A stretch of 37,367 nt of DNA from Stagnimonas sp. (lineage in GTDB: Bacteria; Pseudomonadota; Gammaproteobacteria; Nevskiales; Nevskiaceae), in the NCBI GenBank assembly GCA_030652575.1, contig JAUSQI010000028.1, positions 1 to 37,367 of the forward strand, given 5' to 3'. The translations under genes were made by a program, and so were the position numbers. Below, one piece after another: positions 1-8,263 of this stretch (positions are counted from its first letter, which is position 1; every line of letters begins with the position of its first letter). The notes under the pieces were generated by a model. It was not told where the DNA came from and did not search any database. It saw only the letters and a list, made by a program, of their open reading frames with translations.

Positions 1-71
1 AGCGGGTGATGGGAATCGAACCCACGTCAGTAGCTTGGAAGGCTACAGCTCTACCATTGAGCTACACCCGC
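1..71 (-). tRNA. tRNA-Gly (anticodon TCC)
   Basis: The reverse complement folds as a complete cloverleaf. The 7-bp acceptor stem GCGGGTG/CACCCGC, a D-arm with AATGGTA, the anticodon stem GTAGC/GCTAC around loop CTTCCAA (anticodon TCC), and a T-arm with GTTCGATTC are all visible. Position 1 is the discriminator base, so any encoded CCA lies outside the window. It sits 28 bp downstream of tRNA-Tyr on the same strand and is probably processed from one transcript with it. In many proteobacteria the order Tyr-Gly-Thr-tuf is conserved, so thrT and tuf are expected just beyond the left edge (inference). Confidence 0.96.
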
Positions 72-99
72 ACTACCTACCGCTCATTCCCGCATGGAC

Positions 100-185
<86 letters not shown>

Positions 186-211
186 GCATCTACAGTTCAA
201 CGCGGTCGCGG

Positions 212-240
212 ATTGTCTTGATGCGACCTCACGGTGTCAA
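212..240 (-). promoter_or_regulatory. sigma70 promoter of the tRNA-Tyr/tRNA-Gly transcript
   Basis: On the minus strand a perfect -35 hexamer TTGACA (240..235) is followed after exactly 17 bp by GACAAT (217..212), four of six matches to the -10 consensus. The next bases (about 210..201) are very GC-rich. A GC-rich discriminator is typical of stringently controlled stable-RNA promoters. The position just upstream of the tRNA-Tyr 5' end fits. No other gene starts here, since uup ends at 262 on the same strand. Confidence 0.8.
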
Positions 241-261
241 GAGAAATCGTGCGTCTGAACA

Positions 262-2166
262 CTATTTACGCGCTTCCAGTGACTCCCAACGAACGTAGAG
301 GGCATTGAGGTCGGCTTGCAGGGCATTCAGCTTCTTTTGCGTAAGCGCTGCCTTCGCCTGGTCTTTGCCATAGAGATCAGCCAGTTGCCCGCCGATGAGG
401 GTCTGCTCGGTCTCCATTTTTTCGATTTGTGCCGGCAGACCTTCCAGCTCGCGCTTTTCTTTGCTGTTGAGGGCGGGGCCAGCGGCGACCGCAGGTTTGG
501 GGCCGCCGCTCGAACCCGCGCTCTTCGCGCCCGGCTTGCTGGTAACGACCTTCGCGCCGGGGCGCTGTTTCAACCAGTCGGTATAGCCCCCCACGTAATC
601 GGCCACGCGGCCGTTGCCCTCGAAGGCAATGGTGCGGGTCGCCACGTTGTCGAGGAAGGCGCGATCGTGGCTGACCACCAAGACCGTGCCGCCGAAATCG
701 AGCAGCAGTTCTTCGAGCAAATCCAGCGTTTCCACGTCGAGATCGTTGGTGGGTTCATCGAGCACCAGCAGGTTGGCAGGCTCGCTGAACAGCTGTGCCA
801 GCAACAGACGCGAGCGTTCACCACCGCTCAGCACGCGAGTCGGGCTGCGAGCACGGTCGGGCGTGAACAGAAACTCCTGCAAATAGCCCATCACATGCTT
901 CTGCTTGGCGTTTTCGCCGTAGCCGACGGTGACGAACTCCTTGCCACCTGCAATGTTCTCCCACACCGGCTTGTCGGGGTCGAGTGCGCTGCGCATCTGG
1001 TCGAACCAAGCGACTTCGATATTGGTGCCGGTCTTCAAGTCGCCGGTGGTGGGCTGCAAGCGGCCGAGCAGCAGGTTGAGCAGCGTGGTCTTGCCCGCAC
1101 CATTGGGCCCGACGATGCCGATCTTGTCGCCACGGATGACATTGAGATTCACATCCTTGAGCAACACACGGCCGTCGATGGAATAGCTCACCTTCTTGGC
1201 CTCGGCCACCAGCTTGCCGCTGGCCACCGCCTCCAGCACCGAGAATTCGGCCTTGCCGATTTGATTGCGGCGATCTGAATACTGACGACGCATTTCCATC
1301 AAGCGACCGACACGGCCCATGTCACGGGTGCGGCGCGCCTGCACGCCCTTGCGGATCCACACTTCTTCCTGCGCCATCTTCTTGTCGAACTCGAACAGCG
1401 TCTTGGCCTCGATCGCCGCACGCTCCTCCTTGCGACGCAGGTATTTGTCGTAGTCGCCCGGCCAGCTCGAGGCCTGGCCGCGATCCAGTTCGATGATGCG
1501 CGTGGCAAGTGCCCGCAGGAACGCGCGGTCGTGGGTGATGAACAGCAGCGCGCCATCCCAGGCCTTTAGGAACTCCTCGATCCAGGCGATGCTTTCAAGA
1601 TCGAGATGGTTGGTGGGCTCATCCAGCAGCAGCAAATCGGGTTCTAGTGCGAGTGCCTTGCCCAGCAGGGCGCGACGCTTGTAGCCGCCGCTGAGCGAGT
1701 CAAACGGCGTATCGCCCGGCAGCTCCAGCTTGGTGACGATGGCCTCGACGCGCGCATCCAGCGACCAGCCATCGCCATTGTCCAGCTGGCTTTGCAGATG
1801 ACCGAGCTTGGTCATCAGGGCGTCCATCTTTTCAGGTGCGGCGTGCTCGATGTCGGTCAGAACATGGTGGTAGTCGGCCAGCACCTGGCCGATCTTGCCC
1901 AAGCCACTCGCCACCACATCGCGCACGGTGCCGACCAGCGTTTTTGGGATGTCCTGCGGCATCTCGGCCACCCGCATGCCGGGCGCCTTGATGACCTCGC
2001 CGTCGTCGGCAATCTGCGCGCCGGAAATCACCCGCAGCAGGGTTGATTTGCCCTCGCCATTGCGGCCCAGCACGCACACCCGCTCGCCGCGCTCGACCAC
2101 GAGGCTGACCTTGTCCAACAGAGGTGGGCCGCCAAAGCGGAGGACGATGTTTTTGAGGGTGAGCAT
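262..2166 (-). CDS. uup: ABC-F family ATPase Uup
   Basis: This is a 634-aa soluble ABC-F protein with two ATPase domains and no membrane segments. The first domain has Walker A GRNGEGKS (residues 34-41), signature LSGGYKRR and Walker B LLLLDEPTNHLD. The second has GPNGAGKTT, LSGGERSR and DEPTNDLD. A charged inter-domain linker and a C-terminal alanine/glycine-rich segment followed by a helical, coiled-coil-like tail (about residues 565-634) are the Uup hallmark within ABC-F. Uup proteins act on ribosomes and influence genome stability and excision of transposons. The gene starts 61 bp after hrpB on the same strand and could be read with it. No Shine-Dalgarno sequence is obvious before ATG 2166. 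Confidence 0.93.
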   Translation of the reverse strand: MLTLKNIVLRFGGPPLLDKVSLVVERGERVCVLGRNGEGKSTLLRVISGAQIADDGEVIKAPGMRVAEMPQDIPKTLVGTVRDVVASGLGKIGQVLADYHHVLTDIEHAAPEKMDALMTKLGHLQSQLDNGDGWSLDARVEAIVTKLELPGDTPFDSLSGGYKRRALLGKALALEPDLLLLDEPTNHLDLESIAWIEEFLKAWDGALLFITHDRAFLRALATRIIELDRGQASSWPGDYDKYLRRKEERAAIEAKTLFEFDKKMAQEEVWIRKGVQARRTRDMGRVGRLMEMRRQYSDRRNQIGKAEFSVLEAVASGKLVAEAKKVSYSIDGRVLLKDVNLNVIRGDKIGIVGPNGAGKTTLLNLLLGRLQPTTGDLKTGTNIEVAWFDQMRSALDPDKPVWENIAGGKEFVTVGYGENAKQKHVMGYLQEFLFTPDRARSPTRVLSGGERSRLLLAQLFSEPANLLVLDEPTNDLDVETLDLLEELLLDFGGTVLVVSHDRAFLDNVATRTIAFEGNGRVADYVGGYTDWLKQRPGAKVVTSKPGAKSAGSSGGPKPAVAAGPALNSKEKRELEGLPAQIEKMETEQTLIGGQLADLYGKDQAKAALTQKKLNALQADLNALYVRWESLEARK

Positions 2167-2227
2167 GACAAGCAGCCGGGACGCGAGGGCGCGGAGACTA
2201 CAGGGTTGGGGCGCTTTTTACCCGCAA

Positions 2228-4768
2228 TCAGGTGCCTCGGGGCTTGGCACGCGCCGTGGCCTGTGCCGCCAGCGGGTCATCCGGCCAAGGGTGACGCGGG
2301 TAGCGACCACGCAGATCCTTCTTCACCTCGAAGTAGCTTTTAGCCCAGAAGCTCGCCAGATCAGCCGTGACGGCAATCGGCTTGCGCCCCGGCGAGAGCA
2401 GATGCAGCACCACGCGCACGCGGCCGTCGCAGACTGTCGGCGTGGTCGCCTCGCCGAACATTTCCTGCAACTTCACCTCCAGCGCCGGGGCCTGCCCCGG
2501 TGTGTAGGCCAGTGCATAGCGGTTGCCGGTGGGCACGGTTAGGTGTGTCGGTGCCAGCTTGGCCAGCGCCTGCTGCTGCGGGTAGTCGAGCAGGCTGTTG
2601 AGAATGCCGAGCATCTCCAGACGATCCAGGTGGCTGCGGCGCGAAATGCCATCGAGATAGGGCGAGAGCCAGTCCGGCAAGGTCGCCAGCAGGCCCTCGT
2701 CGCTGGTATCGGGCCAGTTGGCCTCGGGCTGCCAAGACATCAGCGATTGCACCCGCAGGCACCACTCGCGCGCCGCGTCCGTCCACGGCAGCGCATGCAA
2801 ACCGATGCTGCGGATGCCGTCGATCATCGCCGCCGCGATGGCGGCCTTGGCCGAGGTATCGGCGTCGGCCAGACGCAGCGGCTTCGCGGCGAGCACGATG
2901 GCCCCGAGGCGGGTCTGGGTTTCGGCCACCACGGCTTCGGTCTGCGCGTCCCAGTGCACGGCGGGTGCCGTGACGATGCGATGACCGTGCGCCTGTCGCA
3001 CTTCGGCCTCGCTCATCGCCGCCGCGAGGCGGATGCGGCGCGTGGTGTTGGCACTGCGAGCATCGGTCTCGATGCCCCAATGGGCGATGGCGAGCCACTC
3101 GCTGCGGGCGAGCGGATCGGTTTCGGGTAGGCGGGCTTCGCCGCCGTCGGCGCAGAGAAAGGCGATTTCCTTGCTGCCGCGCGGGCCATCGCGGCTGCCG
3201 TCGCGGCGCTGGGCAAGACGCTCGGGGAAAGCGGTTGAAACCAAGGCGGGGATCGGGGACGGGGGATGGGGGATGGGGTTTGCTTTGGCCGTGGGCGGAC
3301 TCTCCAGCAAGCGCTCGAACTGCTTCACCGCCTCACGCACGCGTCGCACTTGGGTAGGGTCACCCCGCCCCGCTTGCAGCCGCTCCATGCGCTCGGCGAG
3401 GTCGCTGCCGCCTTCGGCTTCGCGTTCTTCGAGTGCTGCGGCGAGCCAGCAAGCCAGCTCGCCCTGCCCGCTTTTTTGTGCCGTGAGCAGCAGATGCGCG
3501 AGCCGCGGACTGGTGGGCAGGCGGCCCAGCGCGCGGCCGTGGGCAGTGATGCGGCCTGCGGCGTCGAGCGCGCCGAAGGCGGTGAGCAAGTCGCGTGCGT
3601 AGCGCCAGTTGGCAGCGGGTGGCGGGTCGAGCAGACGCAGGCTTTGCGGATCAGCCACGCCCCAGGCGGCGAGGTCGAGGGCCATGCGGCTCAAATCGGT
3701 GCTCAGCATCTCGGGCGTGTCGTGCGCGATCAAACGGCCGTGTTGCTCCTGCGACCACAGGCGATATGCGGTGCCGGGCCCTAGTCGCCCCGCACGGCCG
3801 GTGCGCTGATCTGCGCTAGCGCGCGAGACGCGGCGCGTCTCCAGCACATTGGCACCCGCACCCAGATCGAAGCGCGCAAACCGCACGTAGCCGGCGTCGA
3901 TCACGGTGGTCACGCCCTCGACGGTCAGCGAGGTCTGCGCGATGTTCGTGGCGAGAATCACCTTGCGCTGGCCCTCCATATCGGGCGCCAGGGCCAGATC
4001 CTGCTCCACGGACGACAGTTCGCCATACAGCGGGCGCACCACCACGCTCGCTGTGCGCGCCTCGATACGCCGCTGCGCGCCACGGATTTCGCGGGTGCCG
4101 GGCAGGAAGGCGAGGATGTCGCCCTCGGTCTCGCCGAGTGCCGTGAGCACGGCATTGGCGAGCGCCTCGTCCATCGGCATATCGACGCGCGGCGCGCGGT
4201 AACGCACATCCACCGTGAACAAGGTGCCGCCGGCGGTGACAATGGGGGCGTCGTCCAGCAAAGCCGCTACGCGCTGGGTATCGAGCGTGGCGGACATCAC
4301 CAGCAGGCGCAGATCGGGGTTGAGGTTTTCGCGCGCGTCGAGCGCCAGGGCCAGCGCCAGATCGGCATCCAGCGAGCGCTCGTGAAACTCGTCGAAGATC
4401 ACCAGCCCCACGCCCGGCAGTTCCGGGTCGGCTTGCAGGCGGCGGGTCAGCAGGCCCTCGGTAACCACCTCGATGCGGGTGGCAGGGCCGATGCGCCGCT
4501 CGAAGCGAATCTGATAGCCGACGGTATCGCCCACCTTCTCGCCCAGCAGCTGCGCCATGCGCGCCGCCGCGGCTCGTGCCGCTACGCGACGCGGTTCCAG
4601 CAGCAGGATTTTCTTGCCCTTGAGCCAAGGCTCATCCAGCAACACCAGCGGAATGGTCGTGGTCTTGCCGCTGCCGGGGGGTGCTGCCAGCACGGCACGG
4701 CCCTGCTCGCGCAAAGCGGCCTTGAGAGCGGGGACGGCTTCGAGCGCGGGATAGGCAGGGAGTTTCAT
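2228..4768 (-). CDS. hrpB: ATP-dependent RNA helicase-like protein HrpB
   Basis: An 846-aa DEAH-type helicase. From the chosen start, motif I is APPGSGKTT (GSGKT 32-36), motif II is DEFH at 126-129 (DEFH is the form seen in HrpB), motif III is SAT and motif VI is QRTGRAGR. A long C-terminal part includes the HrpB-specific tail ending in RYPRHPWPDDP. The reading frame is open 24 codons further upstream, but that extension overlaps the divergent methyltransferase start and looks unrelated, so ATG 4768 (MKLPAYPAL) is preferred. A short proline-rich linker (PIPHPPSPIP) interrupts the helicase core C-terminal region. No Shine-Dalgarno sequence precedes ATG 4768; see the palindrome at 4777-4793. 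Confidence 0.93.
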   Translation of the reverse strand: MKLPAYPALEAVPALKAALREQGRAVLAAPPGSGKTTTIPLVLLDEPWLKGKKILLLEPRRVAARAAAARMAQLLGEKVGDTVGYQIRFERRIGPATRIEVVTEGLLTRRLQADPELPGVGLVIFDEFHERSLDADLALALALDARENLNPDLRLLVMSATLDTQRVAALLDDAPIVTAGGTLFTVDVRYRAPRVDMPMDEALANAVLTALGETEGDILAFLPGTREIRGAQRRIEARTASVVVRPLYGELSSVEQDLALAPDMEGQRKVILATNIAQTSLTVEGVTTVIDAGYVRFARFDLGAGANVLETRRVSRASADQRTGRAGRLGPGTAYRLWSQEQHGRLIAHDTPEMLSTDLSRMALDLAAWGVADPQSLRLLDPPPAANWRYARDLLTAFGALDAAGRITAHGRALGRLPTSPRLAHLLLTAQKSGQGELACWLAAALEEREAEGGSDLAERMERLQAGRGDPTQVRRVREAVKQFERLLESPPTAKANPIPHPPSPIPALVSTAFPERLAQRRDGSRDGPRGSKEIAFLCADGGEARLPETDPLARSEWLAIAHWGIETDARSANTTRRIRLAAAMSEAEVRQAHGHRIVTAPAVHWDAQTEAVVAETQTRLGAIVLAAKPLRLADADTSAKAAIAAAMIDGIRSIGLHALPWTDAAREWCLRVQSLMSWQPEANWPDTSDEGLLATLPDWLSPYLDGISRRSHLDRLEMLGILNSLLDYPQQQALAKLAPTHLTVPTGNRYALAYTPGQAPALEVKLQEMFGEATTPTVCDGRVRVVLHLLSPGRKPIAVTADLASFWAKSYFEVKKDLRGRYPRHPWPDDPLAAQATARAKPRGT

Positions 4769-4776
4769 GTCACGCA

Positions 4777-4793
4777 CATTGTCCGTGACAATG
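4777..4793. promoter_or_regulatory. Perfect palindrome in divergent promoter gap
   Basis: CATTGTCCGTGACAATG has perfect 7-bp arms around CGT and fills the 29-bp gap between the divergent starts of hrpB (4768, minus) and the PRMT-like gene (4798, plus). Each arm contains GACAAT when read toward its gene, the same -10-like hexamer used by the tRNA promoter at 212-217. On the plus strand GACAAT ends at 4792, placing a start site at about 4799. On the minus strand it ends at 4778, placing one near 4771. Both genes lack a Shine-Dalgarno sequence. A symmetric bidirectional promoter making two leaderless or nearly leaderless mRNAs is therefore plausible. A dimeric repressor site is the alternative. 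Confidence 0.55.
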
Positions 4794-4797
4794 CGCG

Positions 4798-5745
4798 ATG
4801 AGCGAAATCGAACTGCACCGAAAACTCCTGGGCGACGCACCCCGCAACGCAGCCTTTCATGCGGCGCTGAAGGCCGTGATCAAACCCGGTGTGACCACCG
4901 TGGCGGACTTGGGCGCGGGCACGGGCTTCCTGAGTTTTCTCGCCCGCCAACTCGGTGCGGCGCACTGCACGCTGATCGAATACACCGACACCATCCAGCT
5001 CGCCACACAGCTTGCACGCGCGAACAAGATCGACGGCCTGAGTTTCATCCAGGGCCACTCTGCCGAACTCAAAAAGCCCGAGAAAGTGGATGTGGTGGTG
5101 AGCGAAACGCTGGGCAATTACGCGCTCGAAGAAAACCTGCTGGAAACGCTGAACGACGCCCGCCGCTATCTCAAGAAGAACGGCGTGCTGATCCCCTGCG
5201 GGCTGAAGCAGTACGTCGCCCCGGTGCTCACGCCGCGCCTGCAGGATGAGATCGACATCTGGCCGCGCATCGGCTTTGGCATCAACCTCGACGCCGCGCG
5301 CACTATGAGCCTCAGCAACATGTATGTCCGCGCGGTGCAACCCGCGGATGTTGGTGGCAGCGAGGCAAACGCCAAATGTTGGGATGACCTGCGCTTCGCC
5401 ACCGATACCGACGCCGCGCCCTCGCTGCGCCGAGAGAGCGTGCACTGGTCGGGCAAGTCGCTGGGCGCGGTGACGGTGCATGGCTACGCCCTGTGGTGGG
5501 TGGCCGAGCTGGTGCCGGGCGTGACCATCTCCACCTCGCCCTTCAGTGTGGCGACGCACTGGGAGCAGATTTACCTGCCTCTGCTCTCGCCGATCAGCCT
5601 CGCTGCCACCGACACCCTGGAATGCACGCTGACCAGCGACACGCGCCCCGATGTCGGCGTTCGCGTCGCCTGGCGCACCCGGCAGTTGCAGGGCGGCAAG
5701 GCTGTGCAGACACAAGATCAAGACATCACCAAAGGACGCATCTGA
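4798..5745 (+). CDS. PRMT-like SAM-dependent methyltransferase
   Basis: A 315-aa class I methyltransferase with the layout of protein arginine methyltransferases. Motif I is VADLGAGTG (35-43) and the acidic end of strand 2 is LIEY (59-62). The double-E loop SETLGNYALEE carries E103 and E112, spaced as the two catalytic glutamates of PRMTs. A C-terminal beta-barrel-like half contains STSP (245-248) and the THW loop (253-255), both PRMT landmarks. The substrate (arginine of a protein, or something else) cannot be read from sequence. ATG 4798 is preceded by no Shine-Dalgarno sequence. The next gene follows after one base, so the two are likely co-transcribed. A generic annotation pipeline might call it a class I or ribosomal-protein methyltransferase. 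Confidence 0.8.
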   Translation: MSEIELHRKLLGDAPRNAAFHAALKAVIKPGVTTVADLGAGTGFLSFLARQLGAAHCTLIEYTDTIQLATQLARANKIDGLSFIQGHSAELKKPEKVDVVVSETLGNYALEENLLETLNDARRYLKKNGVLIPCGLKQYVAPVLTPRLQDEIDIWPRIGFGINLDAARTMSLSNMYVRAVQPADVGGSEANAKCWDDLRFATDTDAAPSLRRESVHWSGKSLGAVTVHGYALWWVAELVPGVTISTSPFSVATHWEQIYLPLLSPISLAATDTLECTLTSDTRPDVGVRVAWRTRQLQGGKAVQTQDQDITKGRI

Positions 5746-5746
5746 C

Positions 5747-6697
5747 ATGTTCAAGAAAATTCTGCTCGGCTTCGTGCTCATCGTCGTGGCCGCAGTCGCA
5801 GCGCTCTACATCTGGCCTGACAAGGCGCTGGCGCTGGCGATGAACAGCGAGCGCAAGTCCTCGCTGCTGGCGGAAGAAACCATCACCGTCGGCGATCTCA
5901 AATGGCATGTGCTGAGCGGCGGCAACGCTGCACCTGACGCCTTGCCGCTGGTGCTCATCCACGGCTTTGGCGGCAACGCCGACCACTGGACGCGCACCGC
6001 CCGCACGCTCACGCCCACTATGCGGGTGATCGCGCCCGATCTCATCGGCTTCGGCACCAGCGATGCGCCCGAGGCCGCCGACTACACCATCCCGGCACAA
6101 GTGGCGCGGCTGCATGCGCTGTTGCAGCAGATGGGCGTGACCAGAGCGCACTTCGGCGGCAACAGCATGGGCGGCTGGATCATCGGCGCCTATGCAGCGG
6201 CGTATCCGGCGGAAGTGGCCAGCCTGTGGATGCTCGACGCCGCCGGCGTCACCACCACCGCCAAGAGCGAGATGTTCCTGTATGCGGAGAAGGGCAATCC
6301 GCTGCCGCTGATCGTGCGCAGCCCGGAGGAGTTCGATGCGCGCATGGGCTGGGTGTTCGTCACGCCGCCGCCGCTGCCGGGGCCGCTCAAGGGCGTGCTG
6401 ATGTCGCAGGACATCAAGCGCGCCGACCATTACGCGGTGGTGCGCGACCAGCTCTACGGCAAGTCGCCCATGCTCGATGCGCTGATCCCCAACACGGCGG
6501 CGGTGGAGATTCCGACGCTGATCGTGTGGGGCGAGAAAGACCGCATCCTGCATCCCGACGGCGCGGCTGCGTTGCAGCTGCTGCTGCCGAAATCCGAGAA
6601 GATCACGATGCCCAACGTCGGCCACTGCCCGATGCTGGAAGTGCCGCAGCAAACCGCGGCGGATTACCTCGCCTGGCGCACCCGCAGCAAGCTCTGA
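5747..6697 (+). CDS. Membrane-anchored alpha/beta-fold hydrolase
   Basis: A 316-aa protein. A hydrophobic N-terminal segment (residues 5-22) after MFKK is a membrane anchor or uncleaved signal. The oxyanion region is LIHGFGGNADHW (70-81) and the nucleophile elbow is GGNSMGGW with Ser140. Late acidic (WGEKDRILHPDG) and histidine (GHCPMLE) motifs complete the triad. The reaction is ester or C-C bond hydrolysis of unknown substrate. ATG 5747 begins one base after the methyltransferase stop and matches a conserved-looking N-terminus; a longer open frame upstream lies inside that gene. It converges on the DUF4097 gene with only three bases between stops. Confidence 0.88.
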   Translation: MFKKILLGFVLIVVAAVAALYIWPDKALALAMNSERKSSLLAEETITVGDLKWHVLSGGNAAPDALPLVLIHGFGGNADHWTRTARTLTPTMRVIAPDLIGFGTSDAPEAADYTIPAQVARLHALLQQMGVTRAHFGGNSMGGWIIGAYAAAYPAEVASLWMLDAAGVTTTAKSEMFLYAEKGNPLPLIVRSPEEFDARMGWVFVTPPPLPGPLKGVLMSQDIKRADHYAVVRDQLYGKSPMLDALIPNTAAVEIPTLIVWGEKDRILHPDGAAALQLLLPKSEKITMPNVGHCPMLEVPQQTAADYLAWRTRSKL

Positions 6698-6700
6698 GCC

Positions 6701-7579
6701 TTATTGCTTGTCGAGCGTCACGTCGCCGGAAAAACTGGTCAGCGACACCTGCCCGCGGCCTTCGCCGATCTTCAGCACCGTGCGCTTGCTGTCGCTGGCC
6801 TCCCGTGCGGCGTCGAAGTCGCTGTGCTTGTCGCCGGAGAAGGTCTTGAGCGTGACCTCCGCCGAGAGTGAGCCCGGCGCGTTGACGCGCACGTCGCCGC
6901 TCAGCGATTCCGCCTTCACCTTGGCATCGGCGGCGAAGCCGGCGCGCACGCCGATGTCGCCGGACACCGACTTCAGCTCGATCTGCGAGAACACGCCGCC
7001 TTCCAGCTGCAAGTCGCCGCTGACGGACTCGGCGGTCAACACGCCGCTGGCACCCTTCACATCGGTGTCGCCGGAAACGGTGTTGAGCTTGGTTTCGCGC
7101 GCAGCGGGCGTGTCGAGCCGCACATCGCCGCTGACGGTCTGCACGGTGATCTGCCGGGCGGCGACCGCGAGATCGACATCGCCGCTGACGCTGCGCGCGG
7201 TCAACGCGCCCTTGGTGCCGCGCACCACGATGTCGCTGCTGGTGCCATCCAGATTCAGGCTCGCACCCACTGGCACGCGCAGCTTCAGACGGGTATCGCC
7301 GTCGCCGTAGCTGGAGTGGTTCTTGCGGCTTTTCACATCCACGCGCAGATCGTCCGCCGTGCCGGTGATGTCGATCTTTTCCGCCGAGTCGCCGAGGGTG
7401 GCGATCAGATCGAACTCGGCCTTATCCCAGGCTTCGACCTCGATCACGCCCGCGACGTTGCGCACAGTGAGCTTCGCATCGGCCGTCATCGCACGGTGGT
7501 CGGTGAAGCCTCGCGGCTCGGCGGCGTGAACCGCCAGGCTGGCGATGCTCAGAACCGCGGCAAGGGTGAATGGACGCAT
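6701..7579 (-). CDS. Secreted DUF4097-type SGD-repeat protein
   Basis: A 292-aa protein with a signal peptide (residues 1 to about 19, ending VHAAEP). It is predicted to form a right-handed beta-solenoid: the pattern [VLF]SGD recurs eight times at roughly 17-25-residue intervals (for example RSVSGDVDLA, QTVSGDVRLD, ESVSGDLQLE, KSVSGDIGVR, TSFSGDVTLD). This is the DUF4097/putative adhesin family, which often follows ECF sigma/anti-sigma pairs. Function is unknown and periplasmic or surface location is inferred. The start ATG 7579 has a good AGGAG eight bases upstream. It is the third gene of the sigma factor unit, 54 bp after the anti-sigma gene. Confidence 0.85.
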   Translation of the reverse strand: MRPFTLAAVLSIASLAVHAAEPRGFTDHRAMTADAKLTVRNVAGVIEVEAWDKAEFDLIATLGDSAEKIDITGTADDLRVDVKSRKNHSSYGDGDTRLKLRVPVGASLNLDGTSSDIVVRGTKGALTARSVSGDVDLAVAARQITVQTVSGDVRLDTPAARETKLNTVSGDTDVKGASGVLTAESVSGDLQLEGGVFSQIELKSVSGDIGVRAGFAADAKVKAESLSGDVRVNAPGSLSAEVTLKTFSGDKHSDFDAAREASDSKRTVLKIGEGRGQVSLTSFSGDVTLDKQ

Positions 7580-7633
7580 GGAAATCTCCTTCAGGAATCG
7601 AATGGCCTCACCCGTCAGCGGGCGCGGCGGGGA

Positions 7634-8263
7634 TCAGTCCTGCTCGTGCACGAGCAGGGCGGTAATTACGGCGCGCTTTTCTTGCGCGACGACGAGCAGG
7701 CTTTGCAGGCTGGTGGAATCGGGGTCGGTCTTCAGCGCCCGGCGCACTTCGCGCTCGGCCTGCGACACCAGCTTGAGATTGGCGCGCAGGATGGCCTGCT
7801 GACTGCGGGCGTTGCGGCCACTGCCCGCCGAATACGTCGCCTTCATCAAACCCGAAGTCTCGGCGCGCTCGGCGACCAGCGCCGGGGCGTTGTCGAGCGA
7901 CTCGCTGCGCAACATGCGCAGGGTGCGCGGCGAGAGTTCGGCTGCGGCCAGGGATTCGTCGCTGGTGTTGCTATACGGATGGCTGTCGTAGCGCACCGCT
8001 GGTTCTGGCTCGCGCTGCGCCGTTTGCAGTGCCGCGGCCTCGCGCGGTGCGGGCGGCTGGCCACGCAGCAGCACACCGGCCAGCACGGCGAGGCACACGC
8101 TTGCGGCCAGCGCATAGGGCCAGACGGCGGGCTCGCGACGGCGACCGCGCGAGGGCTGCGCAATGCGCATCTCGATACCCGCCCACAAATCACGGCTCGG
8201 CTGGCGCTCGCGGGCGAGTGCTTCCAAGCCCGGCACGGGTGTTTCCTGCTGTTGCGGGTTCAC
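7634..8263 (-). CDS. Single-pass anti-sigma factor candidate
   Basis: A 209-aa protein starting at GTG 8263, which overlaps the sigma factor stop (GTGA), so translation is probably coupled. A short cytoplasmic N-terminus containing RDLWAGIEMRI resembles N-terminal segments of anti-sigma factors partnered with ECF sigmas. One transmembrane helix (about 48-66) follows an arginine-rich stretch. The rest is periplasmic and helical, with a charged region near 155-209. There is no HxxxCxxC zinc motif, so it is not a classic ZAS protein. The call rests on position, topology and the tryptophan motif. Confidence 0.72.
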   Translation of the reverse strand: MNPQQQETPVPGLEALARERQPSRDLWAGIEMRIAQPSRGRRREPAVWPYALAASVCLAVLAGVLLRGQPPAPREAAALQTAQREPEPAVRYDSHPYSNTSDESLAAAELSPRTLRMLRSESLDNAPALVAERAETSGLMKATYSAGSGRNARSQQAILRANLKLVSQAEREVRRALKTDPDSTSLQSLLVVAQEKRAVITALLVHEQD

